NCBI RefSeq assembly: GCF_029846715.1
Contig: NZ_JARVWW010000002.1
Coordinates: 334,450-398,449, forward strand
Direction: 5' to 3'
Length of the DNA: 64,000 nucleotides
Source: Bradyrhizobium nivariense
GTDB lineage: Bacteria; Pseudomonadota; Alphaproteobacteria; Rhizobiales; Xanthobacteraceae
Part shown: positions 24,827 to 33,602 of the stretch, piece after piece
Layout: each line of letters begins with the position of its first letter
How positions within the stretch are numbered: position 1 is the first letter of the stretch
Notes under the pieces: generated by a model
Database searches by the model: none
What the model saw: the letters and a program-made list of their open reading frames with translations, nothing else
What the model was told of the DNA's origin: nothing
Made by a program: the position numbers and the translations under genes

Positions 24827-25341
24827 TTCGAGCTCCGCAATGCCACAACATTTCCCGGCGCAACGCCATCCATCTCCTGCTGCAGCCTGTCTCGCGCGCG
24901 TGACAGGCGCGACATGACCGTACCGATGGGGACGTTGAGAACCTCCGCGGCGTCCGCGTAAGAGAGATCCTCGACCGCAACCAGCAACAACACGGCCCGC
25001 TGCTCCTCCGGGAGTTTCGCAAGCTTGCGCAGGACATCCTGATAGATCAACCGTTGCTCCTGCGCTGCCGCACTCACAAGCTCCTGCTCGCCTGCTTCGT
25101 CAATCGGCATATGCCTGCCCCGCGCGGTCGCCCGGCGGAATTGCGTGAACGCCAGATTGGGGAGGATGGTGAACAGCCAGGCGCGCACGCTGCCGTCGCG
25201 CCGCTGATGCCAGCGACTGACGGCACGCTCCAGGCAATCCTGAACCAGATCGTCAGCCGCCGCGCGATCGCGCATGAGCGCGCGCGCATAGCGGCGGAGC
25301 GCGGGGATCAGCGGCTCGACCTGAACCAGCATGTCCTTCAT
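24823..25341 (-). CDS. ECF-type RNA polymerase sigma factor
   Basis: A 172-residue sigma-70 family ECF factor with only regions 2 and 4. Region 2 reads IPALRRYARALMRDRAAADD then LVQDCLERAVSRW; region 4 reads LPEEQRAVLLLVAVEDLSYA then EVLNVPIGTVMSRLSRARDR. The start MKDMLVQVEP at 25341 is chosen over a longer Arg-rich extension. It follows the propeller gene by 40 bases and is probably held at the membrane by the anti-sigma encoded next. The promoter-like GGAATA-N15-CGTCATA before the operon is a candidate for its own target. Confidence 0.92.
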   Translation of the reverse strand: MKDMLVQVEPLIPALRRYARALMRDRAAADDLVQDCLERAVSRWHQRRDGSVRAWLFTILPNLAFTQFRRATARGRHMPIDEAGEQELVSAAAQEQRLIYQDVLRKLAKLPEEQRAVLLLVAVEDLSYADAAEVLNVPIGTVMSRLSRARDRLQQEMDGVAPGNVVALRSSK

Positions 25342-25381
25342 GAAGCGTTCCGCCTGCTCTCCGTTGCTGTTCGGCTGGTCG

Positions 25382-26851
25382 TCATCGCGCCTCGATCTGG
25401 ACCGCCTCGCCCGGCATGGCCGCATCGCCGGACGCTATCACCAGATAGCGCTTTGCTGCCGCGGCAGACTGATCGACGATCTGCCGGATCGGACCGGCCG
25501 CGTTGACGATAGCGGATCCGGCCGGATTGGTCATGAACGCCGCCAGCGGCTGCAACGGGCCACTTCCATCTCCACGCTCCGCCAGGGCAAGCACATATTT
25601 CTGCCTGGGCTGAAGTCCCGTCACCGAAGCCTGCAAGATCTGGATCAAGCCCTGATCGAACAGCGACACGCTGGTCGGCGCCTTGCCATCCTTTGCAGCA
25701 TCCTTCGATCCGAGCGTGAGATGAGCGACCTGGCCGGCAACGCCGAGGGCCTGCAAGTTCTGGCGGTCATCAGGGTTGGGCGCAGCATTTGGAACATAAG
25801 CGATCGCCTGCGGCGCCTGGCCGATCGCAACGTTCCCGATCACTTTATTGGTCGCGGTGTCGATCGCCGCAAGCGCGTCCGCGTTCTCCAGTCCTACATA
25901 GATGCGAGTGCCGTCGCCCGACGGCCAGACGCCGTGCGGCAGATTGCCGACCGGAATCGTGGCGACCTGCGAGAAGTCGTCGGTGCGAAACACCTTCACT
26001 TCGTTCAGGCCGCCGATGGTGACATAGGCGAATGTGCCCCTGGCGGTGTGCGCGAAGTTGACGTGATTGGTGATCGGACCGGTCTCGATCGTCTTGATCG
26101 CGTTGAACGGCGGCCTGGCGTTGAACACCTGGGTCCGGCCGACATCCTTCAGCGTGAACCACACTTGGTCTCCATCCGGCGTCGCCGCGATGTTCGGACA
26201 GAACGGGCTCTCCTGTTTCACCGTGGCGATGATCTTGTGCTCGGCTACCGAGACAACGTCGGTCTCGGGATTGAAGGACGAGCAGATGTAGCCGTACTTG
26301 CCGTCGGGTGAGAAAATCTGCATGCCCGGTCCGTTCGGCGTCGTGATGCGGGTTTTCTCCTCGAAGCTGGTCGGGTCGATGACAGAGATGTAGTTTTCGC
26401 CGCGGACGGTGACCCAGACTTCCTTGCCGTCAGGCGTGAAGAACGCCTCGTGCGGCGATCGCCCGATATAAGTCGTGTGCTTGACCGCGTTGGTCGCGGT
26501 GTCGATGAAAGTCACCGAATTCGAGCCGATCGACACCACGGCCAGGGTCTTGTGATCGGGCGAGAAGCCCATGCCATGCACGAGCACCTGCCCCTTGTAG
26601 AGGGGGCTGAAATTGCCGGGCTGTGGCTCGCCGAGCCGGATGACACCGAGCAGCTTGTTGTCCACGGGATCGGTGACCGAGACCGTATTCGAGAACTGTT
26701 CTGCGGCGTAGACGCGGTCGTGATGGCTGATCGGAATGTCAGGGGCGGACAGCGCGCCCGGCGCCTGCCCCGCCCATGCGACGGAGCCGGTGGCGAGCAT
26801 GGTGGCTGTCAGGAAGATGCTCTTCATCATATTGTTTCGTGACGTGGTCAT
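25382..26851 (-). CDS. exported YncE-like beta-propeller protein
   Basis: A 489-residue secreted protein. After the signal (ending GSVAWAG), residues about 40-370 contain repeated blades of the 40-residue surface-layer/YncE type: VYAAEQFSNTVSVTDPVDNK, VVSIGSNSVTFIDTATNAVK, VWVTVRGENYISVIDP, IYVGLENADALAAIDTATNK. The C-terminal 110 residues form a separate beta domain (TGLQPRQKYVLALAERGD). No catalytic site is visible; a scaffold or sensing role for the sigma pathway is inferred from the operon. AGGAG precedes the ATG at 26851. Confidence 0.88.
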   Translation of the reverse strand: MTTSRNNMMKSIFLTATMLATGSVAWAGQAPGALSAPDIPISHHDRVYAAEQFSNTVSVTDPVDNKLLGVIRLGEPQPGNFSPLYKGQVLVHGMGFSPDHKTLAVVSIGSNSVTFIDTATNAVKHTTYIGRSPHEAFFTPDGKEVWVTVRGENYISVIDPTSFEEKTRITTPNGPGMQIFSPDGKYGYICSSFNPETDVVSVAEHKIIATVKQESPFCPNIAATPDGDQVWFTLKDVGRTQVFNARPPFNAIKTIETGPITNHVNFAHTARGTFAYVTIGGLNEVKVFRTDDFSQVATIPVGNLPHGVWPSGDGTRIYVGLENADALAAIDTATNKVIGNVAIGQAPQAIAYVPNAAPNPDDRQNLQALGVAGQVAHLTLGSKDAAKDGKAPTSVSLFDQGLIQILQASVTGLQPRQKYVLALAERGDGSGPLQPLAAFMTNPAGSAIVNAAGPIRQIVDQSAAAAKRYLVIASGDAAMPGEAVQIEAR

Positions 26852-26860
26852 CTGCGGCTC

Positions 26861-27397
26861 CTACTTCTTCATTCCGGTGGACATATCCATCTGCATGCCC
26901 GGATGATGATGGGTGCTGGCAACTGGAACGGATGGCGGCTGCGTCGGGGCAGGCGTGGTGTCCGTGGCCGGCTCGCCGATCGCGAGCTTCATGGCCGCGA
27001 TCTCCTGCATCTGGTCGACGATGATTTCCTGGGCGATGCGCCGAAGCTGCTCGTTCTTGCCATAGCGCAACTCGATCACCGCCATGTCGATCGCGCCCTG
27101 ATGATGCGGGCCCATCATCGCGACGAAGTCGCGGTCGATATCGCCAGTCGGCTTTGCCGCCATGTCGTTCATCATCTTGGTCATGGCGGCTTCGTTTTCT
27201 TCCAGGAATGCATGCTCCTCCGTGCTCAGCGCAGCCAGCGGGCTCGCCGGATGAGACTCGTGCGCGAAAACGAGTGGAGGGAGTGCGAATGCGATCAGAA
27301 TGCGCGCGGCAAAGAACGCCGTGCCGAGGCCGGGCCTGGGCCATCGGCATCGGCTTGCGAGCGCCGTAACGGCGCGGCGAAACTGTAACGGGTGCAT
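26861..27397 (-). CDS. exported DUF305 protein
   Basis: A 178-residue secreted DUF305 protein, a ferritin-like four-helix family often tied to copper or other metal stress. The ATG at 27397 is chosen by its GGGAG site. The signal peptide is long (to about residue 45, ending VFAHES). The family motif DRDFVAMMGPHHQGAIDMAV is intact with its HH pair and Met residues. The tail is His/Met-rich (THHHPGMQMDMSTGMKK), which suggests metal binding. It is the first gene of the operon with the propeller, sigma and anti-sigma genes. The SD is partly inside a hairpin (27406-27427). Confidence 0.9.
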   Translation of the reverse strand: MHPLQFRRAVTALASRCRWPRPGLGTAFFAARILIAFALPPLVFAHESHPASPLAALSTEEHAFLEENEAAMTKMMNDMAAKPTGDIDRDFVAMMGPHHQGAIDMAVIELRYGKNEQLRRIAQEIIVDQMQEIAAMKLAIGEPATDTTPAPTQPPSVPVASTHHHPGMQMDMSTGMKK

Positions 27398-27405
27398 CCT
27401 GAACT

Positions 27406-27427
27406 CCCATGCAGGTGGCTGCATGGG
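27406..27427 (-). promoter_or_regulatory. 5' UTR hairpin overlapping the DUF305 ribosome site
   Basis: CCCATGCA (8 bases), a six-base loop and TGCATGGG form a perfect stem in the leader mRNA. The last GGG is the first part of the GGGAG ribosome site, so the stem could hide it. The predicted transcript start from the promoter at 27430-27457 lies at or next to the stem. Confidence 0.45.
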
Positions 27428-27429
27428 GG

Positions 27430-27457
27430 TATGACGCGTGGGCGCGCGTTCTATTCC
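27430..27457 (-). promoter_or_regulatory. ECF-type promoter of the DUF305-propeller-sigma operon
   Basis: On the minus strand GGAATA (27452-27457) and CGTCATA (27430-27436) are separated by 15 bases. This has the GGAA and CGT pattern of ECF promoters, and a promoter in front of an operon that encodes an ECF sigma is the usual site of autoregulation. Confidence 0.45.
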
Positions 27458-27498
27458 GGCTGGCCAATCACGTAAATGTCAGCGGGCAACGAGGTGGC

Positions 27499-28284
27499 TT
27501 AGCCGCGCCCGTCCACCGTCGGCCGCCAAACCAGCAACCTGCGCTCCACCAGCGTCACCCCAAAATCGATCAGGATGACGAAGGCCGACAGCACGAACAT
27601 GCCGGCGAACACGCCGGCGACGTCGAATATGCCTTCAGCCTGCTGGATCAGATAGCCGAGGCCCGCCGCCGATCCAAGATATTCGCCGACGACCGCACCG
27701 ACCACGGCAAAGCCCACCGAAGTGTGCAGCGAGGAGAACATCCACGACAGCGCCGAGGGCCAATAGACGTGCTGCATCAGCTGCCGCTCGCTCATGCCGA
27801 GCATGCGGCCGTTGTCGAGCACGGTACGGCTGACCTCCTTGACGCCCTGATAGACGTTGAAGAACACGATGAAGAACACCAACGTCACGCCGAGCGCGAC
27901 CTTGGACCAGATGCCGAGGCCCAGCCACAACGCGAAGATCGGCGCCAGCACCACGCGCGGCAGTGCGTTGACCATCTTGACGTAAGGATCGAACACCGCG
28001 GCGACCAGCGGCTGGCGCGCGAACCAGAAGCCGATCAGCACGCCGCCGAGCGATCCGATCACGAAGGCCAGGATCGATTCCGTCAGCGTGATGCCGAGAT
28101 GCTTCCAGATCACGCCGCTCCAGAACCATTTGACGATCTGCTCGAACACATCGACCGGATTGGAGAAGAAGAACGGTGGCAGTAAGATTTTTCCGAAGAT
28201 GGGAACGGTCGACAGCAATTGCCACAGCACGAGGGAGACGATCGCGACCAGGACTTGCAGCGCAAGCAGCGTGACGCGCGACAT
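27499..28284 (-). CDS. ABC transporter permease, SsuC/TauC type
   Basis: A 261-residue inner-membrane permease with six membrane segments and the EAA-loop-like NGRMLGMSERQLMQHVYWPS. Typical family sequence is LPRVVLAPIFALWLGLGIWS and GFAVVGAVVGEYLGSAAGLG. Its start overlaps the ATPase stop by one base (TGATG). The receptor is likely the SsuA-type protein at 22380-23405. Substrates of the class include sulfonates, taurine, nitrate and pyrimidine precursors. Confidence 0.9.
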   Translation of the reverse strand: MSRVTLLALQVLVAIVSLVLWQLLSTVPIFGKILLPPFFFSNPVDVFEQIVKWFWSGVIWKHLGITLTESILAFVIGSLGGVLIGFWFARQPLVAAVFDPYVKMVNALPRVVLAPIFALWLGLGIWSKVALGVTLVFFIVFFNVYQGVKEVSRTVLDNGRMLGMSERQLMQHVYWPSALSWMFSSLHTSVGFAVVGAVVGEYLGSAAGLGYLIQQAEGIFDVAGVFAGMFVLSAFVILIDFGVTLVERRLLVWRPTVDGRG

Positions 28285-29102
28285 CAGACCGCCTCCGCCG
28301 CTTGGGTGGACTGCGCATAGCCCTTCATGACCTCGTCCTTGAGCACGCTCCAGATCTCGCGATGAAGCGCATGGAACTCCTTGTCCAGCCGCACTTCAAA
28401 AATGTCGCGCGGGCGCGGCAAGCTCACGCGCCAGTCGCCGATGATGCGGGAGGACGGCCCCGCCGACATGATCACGACGCGGTCGGCGAGCGCGATCGCC
28501 TCTTCCAGATCATGGGTCACGAACAGCACGGCCTTGCGGTCGGCGTTCCAGAGGTCGAGCAGCAGATTGCCCATCACCTGCCGGGTCTGCGCATCCAGCG
28601 GCCCGAACGGCTCGTCCATCAGCAGGATCTTTGGATCGCGGATCAGCACCTGCGCCAGCGCCACGCGCTTGCGCTGGCCGCCCGAGAGCATGTGCGGATA
28701 GCGGTTGGCGAAGGCGCCCAAGCCGACCGAGGTCAGCCATTTTTGCGCCCGCGGCAGCGCCTCGCTGCGCGGCGTGCCCCTGACTTCGAGCCCGATCGCG
28801 ACGTTGTCCAGCGCGGTCTTCCATGGGAACAGCGCATCGGCCTGGAACAGATAGCCGGCATCCCGGTTCAGCCCGGCGAGCGGCTGGTTGAATATCTTGA
28901 CACTCCCGGCAGCCGGCTTCAGCAGCCCGGCCGCGACGTTGAGCAGCGTCGATTTTCCGCAGCCGGTCGGGCCGACGATGGCGACGAACTCGCCCTGTGC
29001 GACCGTCAGATGCGCCTTCTCCACCGCTGTATAGACCCGCCCGTCCCCCAGCCGGAACGCAACCTTGGCATCTTCCAGCGCCACAGCCATGGGCGTTGTC
29101 AT
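28284..29102 (-). CDS. ABC transporter ATP-binding protein, SsuB/TauB type
   Basis: A 272-residue ATPase starting at ATG 29102 after GGAGGGA. Walker A GPTGCGKST, Q-loop YLFQADALFPWKTALDNVAI, signature MLSGGQRKRVALAQVLI, Walker B ILLMDEPFGPLD and switch VTHDLEEAIALADRVVIM are all present. It is the ATPase of the permease that follows. Divergent from the osmoprotectant operon at 29236, with 133 bases between starts to hold both promoters. Confidence 0.92.
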   Translation of the reverse strand: MTTPMAVALEDAKVAFRLGDGRVYTAVEKAHLTVAQGEFVAIVGPTGCGKSTLLNVAAGLLKPAAGSVKIFNQPLAGLNRDAGYLFQADALFPWKTALDNVAIGLEVRGTPRSEALPRAQKWLTSVGLGAFANRYPHMLSGGQRKRVALAQVLIRDPKILLMDEPFGPLDAQTRQVMGNLLLDLWNADRKAVLFVTHDLEEAIALADRVVIMSAGPSSRIIGDWRVSLPRPRDIFEVRLDKEFHALHREIWSVLKDEVMKGYAQSTQAAEAV

Positions 29103-29235
29103 GTGTTCCCTCCGAACTTGGCCCGATGCCTTACCCGCTCGCGCGGCCAAGTTCAATCAAGCCGCCAAGCGTGGTACGCATGGCCTCGTCATCCCCTCCC
29201 ACCCCGGGGCGGGTCAGCGCAGTGAGCCCCGCCCG

Positions 29236-30018
29236 ATGCCATCCAGGCCGATGATTGGCTACGCCCGCGTCACCAAGAGCTTCGGCCTGCTCAAGGCCGT
29301 GGACGATTTGTCACTCGACATCGCCGAGGGCGAATTTCTGGCCGTCGTCGGCGGCTCGGGCTCCGGAAAGACGACGCTGCTGCGGCTCGCCAACCGCCTG
29401 ATCGAGGCGGATGGGGGCACGATCACGGTCGAGGGCGACGATGTGCAATCCGTCGATCCGGTCGCGCTGCGGCGCCGCATCGGCTACGTCTTCCAGAGCG
29501 GTGGGCTGTTTCCGCATCTGAGCGTCGCCGACAATATCGGGATCACGCCGAAGCTGTTGGGCGTGCCGGCGGCGGACATCGCTGCGCGGGTCGACGAGCT
29601 GCTGGAGCTCGTACAGCTCGACCGTGCCTCGCATCGCGACCGGCTGCCGGATGCGCTCTCGGGCGGCCAGCGCCAGCGTGTCGGCGTGGCGCGGGCGATT
29701 GCGGCAGGGCCCCGCATCGTGCTGATGGACGAGCCATTCGGCGCGCTCGATCCCCTCACCCGCGATGCGCTCGGCGACGATTTTCGCGAGCTGCACCGCA
29801 GGCTCGGCCTGACCACCGTGATGATCACCCACGACATGACGGAAGCGATTTTGCTGGCCGACCGGATCGCGGTGATGCGCAGCGGAAAGCTGCTCGCACA
29901 GGGCACACCGGCGGAGCTCTCGAAAAGCAGCGACGCCTACGTGCTGGAGTTGCTGCGCACGCCGCGGCGCCAGGTCGAACGATTGAACGCGCTGCTGCCA
30001 CAGAGCGGGGCAGCATGA
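29236..30018 (+). CDS. osmoprotectant ABC transporter ATP-binding protein (OpuCA/ProV-like)
   Basis: A 260-residue ATPase with Walker A GGSGSGKTT, signature LSGGQRQRVGVARAI, Walker B IVLMDEPFGALDPLTRDAL and switch ITHDMTEAILLADRIAVM. ATG 29236 and ATG 29251 are both possible starts; neither has a strong SD. It has no C-terminal CBS domains, so it lacks the ionic-strength sensor found in OpuA. It overlaps the next gene by four bases. Confidence 0.88.
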   Translation: MPSRPMIGYARVTKSFGLLKAVDDLSLDIAEGEFLAVVGGSGSGKTTLLRLANRLIEADGGTITVEGDDVQSVDPVALRRRIGYVFQSGGLFPHLSVADNIGITPKLLGVPAADIAARVDELLELVQLDRASHRDRLPDALSGGQRQRVGVARAIAAGPRIVLMDEPFGALDPLTRDALGDDFRELHRRLGLTTVMITHDMTEAILLADRIAVMRSGKLLAQGTPAELSKSSDAYVLELLRTPRRQVERLNALLPQSGAA

Positions 30019-31571
30019 GCCATTTCACCGATCCGCGCTGGGGCGAGGCGTTGGCGCATCTGCCCGACTATCTCGGCAACCACGTTCGGGTGAGTCTCGC
30101 CGCGCTCGCGCTCGGCCTGATCGTCAGCCTGCCGCTGGCGATCCTGACGCGCAACCGCCCGGCACCACGCGCCATCCTGCTCGCGCTCGCCAGCATCGTG
30201 CAGACCGTGCCGGGGCTGGCACTGCTCGCGCTGTTCTATCCGCTGCTGCTGCTCGCGGCCTCCGTGACGCTGGCCTGGTTCGGCGTCTCCTTCTCCGCTT
30301 TCGGCTTCCTGCCGGCGATGCTGGCGCTGGCGCTCTATTCGATGCTGCCGGTGCTGCGCAATGGCATCACCGGCCTCAACGGTATCGATCCCGCGCTGAT
30401 CGAGGCTGCGAAAGGCGTCGGCATGACCGCACGGCAGTCGCTGGTGACGGTCGAACTGCCGCTAGCCCTGCCGGTGATGATGGCGGGAATCCGCACCGCC
30501 GCAGTATGGGTGATCGGCACTGCGACGCTGTCGACCCCGATCGGGCAGACCAGCCTCGGCAACTATATCTTTGCCGGGCTCCAGACCCAGAACTGGGTGT
30601 TCGTGCTGTTCGGCTGCTTTGCTTCGGCCCTGCTGGCGCTCGCCGTCGATCAACTGCTCGGCCAGATCGAGAGCGGCCTGCGCCGCCGCAGCCGCTTGGG
30701 TACGGCGCTTGGCGCGGCCGGGATCGCGGCGCTGGTCGCCGCAACGCTGGTGCCGACGATGGGGCGCTCGTCGCAGAGCTATGTCGTCGGTGCCAAGACG
30801 TTCGCCGAACAATATGTGCTGTCGGCATTGATGAGGGACCGCCTCCAGGCGGCCGGTGTTTCCGCCACCGCTCGATCCGGCCTCGGCTCGAGCGTGATCT
30901 TCGAGGCGTTGAAAGCCGGCGATATCGATCTCTATGTCGATTATTCCGGCACGCTCTGGGCCAATCAGCTTCACCGCACGGACATCAAGCCGCGCGCGGA
31001 ACTGTTGGCGGAGCTGAAAGCAACGCTCGCGAAGGAGAACATCACGCTGCTTGGTGAGCTCGGTTTCGAGAATGCCTACGCGCTGGTGATCCCGAAGAAG
31101 CGCGCGGAGGCGCTTGGCATCCGCACCATCGCCGACCTCGCCGCGCATGCTTCGTCCCTGTCGATCGCCGGCGACTATGAGTTCTTCTCGCGGCCCGAAT
31201 GGGCGGCGCTGCAAAAGGCCTATGGCCTCTCGTTCCGCACCCAGCGCCAGATGCAGCCGGACTTCATGTATGCGGCCGTCGCCAGTGGCGAGGTCGATGT
31301 CATCGCGGGCTACACCAGCGACGGGCTGATCGCGAAATACGACCTCCTGACGCTGGACGATCCTAGGCATGCGATCCCACCCTACGATGCGATCCTGCTG
31401 CTGGCGCCGAAGCGCGCAGGGGACGAGCGGCTCAAGACGGCTCTAGATCCGCTGCTCGGCAAGATCGACATCTCCACCATGAGAGAGGCCAACCTGCGCG
31501 CCGCCGGCAACGATGCGAACTCATCGCCGGATGCGGTGGGGAAGTGGTTGTGGGAGAAGGTGGGCAAGTGA
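30015..31571 (+). CDS. fused osmoprotectant ABC permease / substrate-binding protein
   Basis: One 518-residue chain holds two transporter parts. Residues 1-250 are an OpuCB/ProW-like permease with about six membrane segments and the EAA motif EAAKGVGMTARQSLVTVELP. From about 260, after a further hydrophobic segment, it is an OpuCC/ProX-like receptor: SYVVGAKTFAEQYVLSALMR, IFEALKAGDIDLYVDYSGTL and ASGEVDVIAGYTSDGLIAKY. The receptor is thereby tethered to the outer face of the membrane. Likely substrates are glycine betaine, choline or related quaternary amines. Confidence 0.92.
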   Translation: MSHFTDPRWGEALAHLPDYLGNHVRVSLAALALGLIVSLPLAILTRNRPAPRAILLALASIVQTVPGLALLALFYPLLLLAASVTLAWFGVSFSAFGFLPAMLALALYSMLPVLRNGITGLNGIDPALIEAAKGVGMTARQSLVTVELPLALPVMMAGIRTAAVWVIGTATLSTPIGQTSLGNYIFAGLQTQNWVFVLFGCFASALLALAVDQLLGQIESGLRRRSRLGTALGAAGIAALVAATLVPTMGRSSQSYVVGAKTFAEQYVLSALMRDRLQAAGVSATARSGLGSSVIFEALKAGDIDLYVDYSGTLWANQLHRTDIKPRAELLAELKATLAKENITLLGELGFENAYALVIPKKRAEALGIRTIADLAAHASSLSIAGDYEFFSRPEWAALQKAYGLSFRTQRQMQPDFMYAAVASGEVDVIAGYTSDGLIAKYDLLTLDDPRHAIPPYDAILLLAPKRAGDERLKTALDPLLGKIDISTMREANLRAAGNDANSSPDAVGKWLWEKVGK

Positions 31572-31593
31572 TCGGTGCGCCGCGCGTCACTAA

Positions 31594-31691
31594 AGCATGA
31601 TCCGGAAAAGTGCGAAGCGGTTTTCCGAAAGATCATGCTCAAACAACAACCTAAAGCGCGATGATGATTCATCCACATCTCATCGCGCTTT
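31594..31691. repeat. double-palindrome interspersed repeat
   Basis: Two inverted repeats lie side by side between convergent genes. The first is AGCATGATCCGGAAAA (31594-31609) with TTTTCCGAAAGATCATGCT (31621-31639). The second is AAAGCGCGATGA (31653-31664) with TCATCGCGCTTT (31680-31691). This pair is a common rhizobial intergenic element; here it can serve as a terminator for both flanking genes. Confidence 0.7.
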
Positions 31692-31695
31692 AGCG

Positions 31696-33408
31696 CTAGA
31701 GCCCCCTGATCATCCCCGCATTGATCAGCAACCGGTTCAGCCGGCGCGCTTCGGCCCCGTCCTTGCAACCGTAGAAGATGCCCTTGCAGCGGAGCATGAT
31801 CGCCTTCTGCTCGGCGAAGGACGGATCGAGCGGAATGCCGGCGGCTTCCTGGATGACCAGCGGCAGATACGGGCCGTCGACCGTGTCCATCACGGCCTCG
31901 CTCTTCACCGGCTCGAAATTGACGGCGTCGATCGCGTAATAGGTCGCGTAGAGACGCGGATCGTAGGCGTCGAGCTTCTTGCCGAGAGCGCCCTCGTCTA
32001 ACCCAGGCTCGAGGATACCAGGCGCGAATTCCGGCTGGTGATCACCGTAGCGCACGATCAGGAAGGGCTCGCCGGGAAAACTTTTCTTCAGGCCCGCGAG
32101 GAAAGCCTTGTACTGCTCGGCGCTCATCGCCTGCCGGCGCAGATATTCGTCGATGGACGGCACATTGCCCGGTGCGCGCCAGTTCGGCAGCAGATCCGGG
32201 CGGAAGCGCGTCTCCCAGGGGAAATGATTGGCGCCGAGATAGATGAAGGTGAACAGCGGCTTGTTCGGCGTCCGCTCACCCATCAACCGGAGCGCCTTGT
32301 CGTAGAAGAAGCTATCCGGCTCGACATCCTTGGCGCCGAGATCCTTGGAGTCGAGGAAGCGTTCGACGCCGGTCGTTATCTGGAAGCTGCGCGCGGCCAT
32401 GAAGCCGCCATTGGCTGGATAGAGCGACATCGTATCGTAGCCGCAGCGGCGCAGCGCCAGCGGCAGGCCGCGCTCGACACGGCCTGTTGCGATGCGCGTC
32501 ACGAAATAGGCGAAGCGGCCGAACGAGCGCGAGGAAAGGCCCGCCAGCACGTTGTATTCGGTGAACCAGCTCGGCCCGCCATTGCTCTCGGCCAGAAACG
32601 TGCGCTGCCTGCCGTCCCAGGATTTGAAGTGGCTGCCATAGCCTTGCGGCACCTTGATGCCCTGCGCGGCGCGGATGTCGAAGCTCGACTCATCATGGAC
32701 CATGATGATGTTCGGCCGGCGGCCCGCGGGGTGGCAGGCATCGACCAGCGGCATGTTGAGCCGTTCGTTGGTCGCCGCGGCCGACTCCATGAAGCCGTAT
32801 TGCGCGAAGTCGGAGACCGCGCTGACGCCGGAGCGGAAGAATTTCGAGAGATATCCGTCGTCGTAATAGCCGCGCCAGGCCTCGTCCGGATGATAGAGCG
32901 AATAGCCGACCAGTGCGGCAAGGCAGGCGAGCATCGAGGCGAGCGCCGGTAGCCTACGGATGCGAAACGGATCGAGCCACCACAGCGCATACATCAGCGG
33001 CAGCGTGACGAGGCCGGCCCCGATCACCGACCAGCGCAAATTCGGGAAGATCGTGAACAGGAACGCCACCGTGTCGCGGTCGATCATCATCAGGTCGATG
33101 AAGTTGACCGTCATCTGGACGACGTCGTGCTTCAGCCGCGACAGCAGCACCAGCACCACGACCAAGGTCAACGATAACGCACCCGACAGTGCCGGCCGCC
33201 GCAACAGCGTGATCCAGAAGAAGTTGAGGATGCCCCAGGCCAGCACGAAGGAGAGCCGCGCGCCGAAATCCGTCTCGGTCTCGTACATCAGTACGAGCGC
33301 TGCGAGATGGGGCGCTGCAACCGCGAGCAGCCGCCAGACGCCGAGCGCGGCGACGCTCGCCAGCACGGCGGTGGCGGCAGAAGGACCTGGATTGGGCGCG
33401 GACGCCAT
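31696..33408 (-). CDS. LtaS-like membrane sulfatase / phosphoglycerol transferase family protein
   Basis: About 570 residues: four or five membrane segments in residues 1-200, then an alkaline-phosphatase-superfamily domain facing the periplasm. Visible motifs are RRPNIIMVHDESSFD (metal site), GGPSWFTEYNVLAGLSSRSF (region of the nucleophile Ser/Thr), FTFIYLGANHFPWETRF (His) and VRYGDHQPEFAPG (Asp-His metal ligands). Relatives add phosphoglycerol or phosphoethanolamine groups to envelope glycans. ATG 33408 has no clear SD, and the frame is open further up, so the start is uncertain. Confidence 0.8.
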   Translation of the reverse strand: MASAPNPGPSAATAVLASVAALGVWRLLAVAAPHLAALVLMYETETDFGARLSFVLAWGILNFFWITLLRRPALSGALSLTLVVVLVLLSRLKHDVVQMTVNFIDLMMIDRDTVAFLFTIFPNLRWSVIGAGLVTLPLMYALWWLDPFRIRRLPALASMLACLAALVGYSLYHPDEAWRGYYDDGYLSKFFRSGVSAVSDFAQYGFMESAAATNERLNMPLVDACHPAGRRPNIIMVHDESSFDIRAAQGIKVPQGYGSHFKSWDGRQRTFLAESNGGPSWFTEYNVLAGLSSRSFGRFAYFVTRIATGRVERGLPLALRRCGYDTMSLYPANGGFMAARSFQITTGVERFLDSKDLGAKDVEPDSFFYDKALRLMGERTPNKPLFTFIYLGANHFPWETRFRPDLLPNWRAPGNVPSIDEYLRRQAMSAEQYKAFLAGLKKSFPGEPFLIVRYGDHQPEFAPGILEPGLDEGALGKKLDAYDPRLYATYYAIDAVNFEPVKSEAVMDTVDGPYLPLVIQEAAGIPLDPSFAEQKAIMLRCKGIFYGCKDGAEARRLNRLLINAGMIRGL

Positions 33409-33602
33409 CGACGACACGCAACTGCTGGTCCGGCACGGTGATGCCGAGCCGGCTGACCGGGCCTGCGGCGTTCGGCGCAGCCGGAAGGCCTGCGCCGTGT
33501 CATAAAACTGTAATTGAACGGTCACGCACAAGCAACGCGTGTCGCGGTCCAACCTTCGCTTAATGTTAGTGATGAGCGAATGGGTCGCATGGGCCAGCCA
33601 CG

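Noticed and set aside
31594..31691. Double palindrome as a CRISPR or attachment site
   Set aside because: Only one copy of each stem and no regular spacers; it matches a common rhizobial intergenic element.
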